Shown in pieces: positions 32,721 through 35,337 of a DNA stretch of 35,337 nucleotides. The notes below the pieces were generated by a model that did no database searches, was not told the DNA's origin, and worked only from the letters and a program-made list of their open reading frames with translations. The stretch is from Actinobacteria bacterium OK074 (GTDB taxonomy: Bacteria > Actinomycetota > Actinomycetes > Streptomycetales > Streptomycetaceae): positions 1 to 35,337 of the forward strand of contig LJCV01000315.1 in NCBI GenBank assembly GCA_001298575.1, in the 5' to 3' direction. The translations under genes and the position numbers were made by a program. How positions within the stretch are numbered: the first letter of the stretch is position 1; every line of letters starts with the position of its first letter.

Positions 32721-32773
32721 CTGTCAATATGACAGCAAGATATTGACTCTCGTGACAATCGCTTGTCAATATT
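32721..32773. promoter_or_regulatory. Palindrome-rich divergent promoter/operator region
   Basis: Three nested dyads lie here: CTGTCA-ATA-TGACAG (32721-32735), ATATTGAC/GTCAATAT (32740-32747 and 32765-32772), and TGACAA-TCGC-TTGTCA (32753-32768). On the plus strand TTGACT (32743-32748) is 18 bases from CAATAT (32767-32772). On the minus strand TTGACA (32769-32764) is 18 bases from CAATAT (32745-32740). Each 8-base arm thus reads as a -35 on one strand and a -10 on the other. The minus promoter would serve the AMP ligase, the plus promoter the AsnRS-like/P450 operon. Confidence 0.65.
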
Positions 32774-32845
32774 TAGCCCCCGTGCTTGGGGCAACCCGAT
32801 CCCGTGCGCCGGAGGACCCGAACACCCAGATCAGAAGGGCAGCCC

Positions 32846-33856
32846 ATGACCACAGTCAGCCTCGCCACCACGGCCACCGGTACGACCGGCGACCGGTTCC
32901 TGCGCATCCTCGACAACCCGCGCTACCGGGTCCTGGTCGAACTCCAGGACCTCATCAGCTACGAGACGGCCGTCTTCTGGCGGGAACGCGCGGTCAAGTG
33001 CCTCCACCTGCCGATCACCACCAACTCCATCTCCTCGCCGATGGGGCTGGGCAGCGACTCGCTCCCGGTCTGCGTCGACCTGTTCGGCGTCCCCACCTAC
33101 CTGGCCGACTCCATGCAGTTCATGCTCGAATACGGCTGCCGCCTCTCCCCGGAGGGCAGCTACTACCTCATGCCGAGCTTCCGCGGCGAGGAGGCGGACG
33201 CCACCCACCTCAACCAGTTCTTCCACAGCGAGGCCGAGATCCCCGGCGGCCTCGACGAGGTCATCGCCGTCGCGGACGCCTACCTGCGGCACATCGCCGC
33301 CGCCGCCCTCGAACACGCCGGCCCCGCCCTGACCGCCGCGGCCGGCTCGACCCGGCACGTCGAGGAACTGCTCGCCCGCCCGTCCGCCCGGCTCACCTTC
33401 GACGACGCCGTCGCCGAACTCGGCGACAGCCCCGCCTACTTCACCCACAGCGCGGACTGGCGGACCATCACCCGCGCCGGCGAACGCGAACTCATCGCCC
33501 GCTTCGGACCGGCCGTCTGGCTGACCCACTTCGACCACCTGTCGGTGCCCTTCTACCAGGCGTACGACGAGAGCGGCGACAAGGCGCTCAACGCCGACCT
33601 GCTGCTCGGCCCGGGCGAGATCATCGGCTGCGGCCAGCGCCACGTCACCGGCGCCCAGACCCTCGACGCGCTGGACCGGCACGAGGTCCCCGCCGCCGAC
33701 TACGACTGGTACGTCCGCATGAAGGCCGAACGCCCCATGGCCACCAGCGGGTTCCGCATGGGCGTCGAGCGGGTCCTGATGTGGCTCCTCCAGCACGACG
33801 ACATCCGCGACATGCAGCTCCTGGAGCGCTACAACGGCCGCCTGTCCCACCCCTGA
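32846..33856 (+). CDS. AsnRS-like catalytic domain protein (archaeal-type asparagine synthetase-like)
   Basis: This 336-residue class IIb synthetase core starts at ATG 32846 (AAGGG six bases upstream). The N-terminal OB-fold anticodon domain of AsnRS/AspRS is absent. Motif 2 is LMPSFRGEEADATHLNQFF (Arg113, Glu115), the tail of the fold has GPGEIIGCGQRH like the AsnRS GEI-GGSQR motif, and motif 3 is SGFRMGVERVLMWL with Arg309. Family knowledge: archaeal AS-AR proteins with this architecture make asparagine by amidating aspartyl-AMP, with no tRNA. Here it may amidate or ligate an acidic amino acid of the pathway. A tRNA role is unlikely without the anticodon domain. The P450 gene follows 41 bp later. 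Confidence 0.85.
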   Translation: MTTVSLATTATGTTGDRFLRILDNPRYRVLVELQDLISYETAVFWRERAVKCLHLPITTNSISSPMGLGSDSLPVCVDLFGVPTYLADSMQFMLEYGCRLSPEGSYYLMPSFRGEEADATHLNQFFHSEAEIPGGLDEVIAVADAYLRHIAAAALEHAGPALTAAAGSTRHVEELLARPSARLTFDDAVAELGDSPAYFTHSADWRTITRAGERELIARFGPAVWLTHFDHLSVPFYQAYDESGDKALNADLLLGPGEIIGCGQRHVTGAQTLDALDRHEVPAADYDWYVRMKAERPMATSGFRMGVERVLMWLLQHDDIRDMQLLERYNGRLSHP

Positions 33857-33897
33857 CCGTCCGCCCGGACCGCACCCCACCCACGCAAGGAGGCCCC

Positions 33898-35127
33898 GTG
33901 TCGTCCGCCCCCCGCCTCGCGGACCCCCCGCCGGCCCCCGAGGACATCCTCGCCGGGACGACACTGCGGGACCCGTACCCCTTCTTCGCCCGGCTGCGCC
34001 GGCACGACCCCGTCCACTGGAACCCGTGCACCGGCGCCTGGTACGTCACCCGCCACGAGGACGTGAGCGCCCTGCTCACCGACCGCCGGCTCGGCGCCGT
34101 GGCCGGAGAGGGCTCCCCGCGCGGACTCACGCCCGCCCAGCAGCGCGTCACGGCGGTGCTGGAACGGTTCTTCGGGCGCTGGCTGGTCTTCTCCGACCCG
34201 CCCTACCAGCAGCATCTCAGGGCCCGGCTCCAGCCCCTGTTCACCCCCGCCGCCGTCGCCGAACTCACCGAACGGACCCAGGACGCCGCCGACCGGGCCG
34301 CGCTCCGCCTCGCCGCCGCGGCGCAGGACGGCCCCGTAGACCTCATGCGCGACTTCGCCCGCCCCTTCGCCCTCGACGTGGCGATGGACCTGCTCGGCCT
34401 GGAGCGCGCGGAACAGGGCCTGGCGGTCGGCTGGTCGGACGCGCTGGTCGGCTACCTGGGCACCTCCCGCTTCGACTCCGACATCGCCCACACCGCCGCC
34501 GACGCCGTCCGCGACCTCACCGTCCACGTCACCCGCGTCCAACTGCCGCGCGGCAGCGGCGTCGTCGCCCGCTGCCTCGCCCCCCTGCTGGAGTCCGGCG
34601 CGCTCGACGCCGAGGAGGCGGCGGCCGTCGTCGCCCAGCTGCTGACCGGGGGAGTGGAACCGGTCAGCACCACCATCGGCGTCGCCGTCCGCGCCCGCCA
34701 CGCCCACGCCCATGCTCCGGCCGGGCCGGCCGCTCCGGCCGACCACGCCGCCGCCGTCGAAGAGGCCCTGCGCTACGACGCCCCGTTCCACTTCGCGCCC
34801 CGGCGCGCCGCCACCGCCCTGACCGTGCACGGCCGCACCTTCGCCCCCGGCGACCGGGTGGTCCTCGTGCTGGCCTCGGCCAACCGCGACGAGCGCGTCT
34901 TCACCGACCCCGACGTCCACGACCCCGCCCGCCCCCGCGCCCGCCACCTCTCCTTCGGCCTCGGCGGCCACTACTGCCTCGGCGCCGTCCTCGCCCGCAC
35001 CGAGACCGCCGCCGCCCTGCGCGCCCTGGACCGCGCGGCCCCCGCCCTGCGCGTCGACCCGGCCGCCGTCGGCCGCGCCCCCGCCTTCGGCGCCACCGTC
35101 CTGCGCCCCTTCCCCTCCCTCGTCTGA
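33898..35127 (+). CDS. Cytochrome P450
   Basis: This 409-residue bacterial class I P450 starts at GTG 33898 behind AAGGAGG. The heme-binding motif is FGLGGHYCLGAVLAR with ligand Cys360. The ExxR motif is EEALRYDAP, and the PxR-type partner lies in FAPRRAA. In the I helix, LLTGGVEPVSTTIG replaces the usual AG-x-(D/E)-T, so the acid-alcohol pair for proton delivery is Glu-Pro. The segment between I helix and ExxR is shortened and His/Ala/Pro-rich (RARHAHAHAPAGPAAPADH). Expected role: hydroxylation or oxidative tailoring of the product. The electron partner is not in the window. Confidence 0.92.
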   Translation: MSSAPRLADPPPAPEDILAGTTLRDPYPFFARLRRHDPVHWNPCTGAWYVTRHEDVSALLTDRRLGAVAGEGSPRGLTPAQQRVTAVLERFFGRWLVFSDPPYQQHLRARLQPLFTPAAVAELTERTQDAADRAALRLAAAAQDGPVDLMRDFARPFALDVAMDLLGLERAEQGLAVGWSDALVGYLGTSRFDSDIAHTAADAVRDLTVHVTRVQLPRGSGVVARCLAPLLESGALDAEEAAAVVAQLLTGGVEPVSTTIGVAVRARHAHAHAPAGPAAPADHAAAVEEALRYDAPFHFAPRRAATALTVHGRTFAPGDRVVLVLASANRDERVFTDPDVHDPARPRARHLSFGLGGHYCLGAVLARTETAAALRALDRAAPALRVDPAAVGRAPAFGATVLRPFPSLV

Positions 35128-35169
35128 GCCCCTGAGCCCCTGAACCACTGAGCCTCGGAGGAACGCCCG

Positions 35170-35337
35170 ATGCCCAAGCCCCACCTCGCCCGCTGGGTCG
35201 GCGACGCCGACGCCTTCCTCGACGTCACCTGGCGCAGGCAGCCGGCCGTCCACCGCCCCGACCCCGCGCTGCCGCCGCCCCTGACCCTCGCCAACCTCGA
35301 CACCCTGCTGGAGACCGGACTCCTGCACAGTCCCTAC
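35170..35337 (+). CDS. Cupin-4/JmjC-like oxygenase, 5' part only
   Basis: The frame opens at ATG 35170 with GGAGGAA nine bases upstream and runs off the right edge after 56 codons. The visible HLARWVGDADAFLDVTWRRQ and PLTLANLDTLLETGLL match the start of cupin-4/ROXA-like 2-oxoglutarate oxygenases. The metal-binding motif is outside the window. It is coupled to the P450 operon and may hydroxylate an amino-acid unit of the product. Confidence 0.6.
   Translation, partial: MPKPHLARWVGDADAFLDVTWRRQPAVHRPDPALPPPLTLANLDTLLETGLLHSPY

Overview
The window reads as chromosomal DNA of a Streptomyces or close relative. It is very G+C-rich with strong G/C bias at third codon positions, genes are packed with ATGA/GTGA overlaps, and it carries actinobacterial hallmarks: a conservon (cvnABCD), an nSTAND1-WD40 protein, a DUF2264 protein, and GTG/TTG starts. 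No sequence search was possible, so names come from motifs and family recognition.

Left part (1-17.9 kb), ordinary chromosome: the 5' part of an ArnT-like membrane glycosyltransferase (runs off the left edge); a large HTH-nSTAND1-WD40 protein; a Glu/Leu/Phe/Val-type dehydrogenase; a doubly broken carboxymuconolactone-decarboxylase gene; an MBL-fold hydrolase ending in a perfect-palindrome terminator; a conservon with a fifth GAF-domain gene; a DUF2264 protein; a YjbR/MmcQ-like protein; and a split transketolase whose promoter carries a SoxR/MerR-like dyad. Next comes tRNA-Pro(GGG) with its terminator.

Junction (17.95-18.97 kb): a scar just past the tRNA. A short epimerase-like fragment is fused to an SDR fragment that has lost both ends, and beside it lies a frameshifted MarR-type regulator gene. 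This looks like the edge of a deletion or acquired segment.

Right part (18.97 kb to the right edge): an unfamiliar biosynthetic cluster. It opens with a strong promoter (TTGACA-17-TACTGT), a 29-31-residue acidic peptide gene and a strong hairpin. A tightly coupled operon follows: ABC exporter (ATPase plus two permeases), MccF-like S66 peptidase, SAM methyltransferase, NodU/CmcH-type carbamoyltransferase, a ThrRS-like protein without TGS/editing domains, and a DegT/DnrJ PLP aminotransferase. A second unit holds an SDR of the type associated with mycofactocin and a second ThrRS paralog that keeps the zinc triad but has lost the editing-site residues. A divergent pair of units follows: a PaaK-like AMP ligase on the minus strand; and on the plus strand an AsnRS-like catalytic core resembling archaeal-type asparagine synthetase, a cytochrome P450 and the start of a cupin/JmjC-like oxygenase. 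Related TTGACA/TGTCAA dyads lie in three of the cluster's promoter regions, suggesting one shared regulator.

Working model (inference): an exported small molecule or peptide conjugate made with amino-acid-activating enzymes derived from class II tRNA synthetases. The small peptide would be its scaffold or precursor, or else a leader peptide. One ThrRS paralog may give self-resistance, and the S66 peptidase may give immunity or release the product. I do not recognise this combination as a known pathway.
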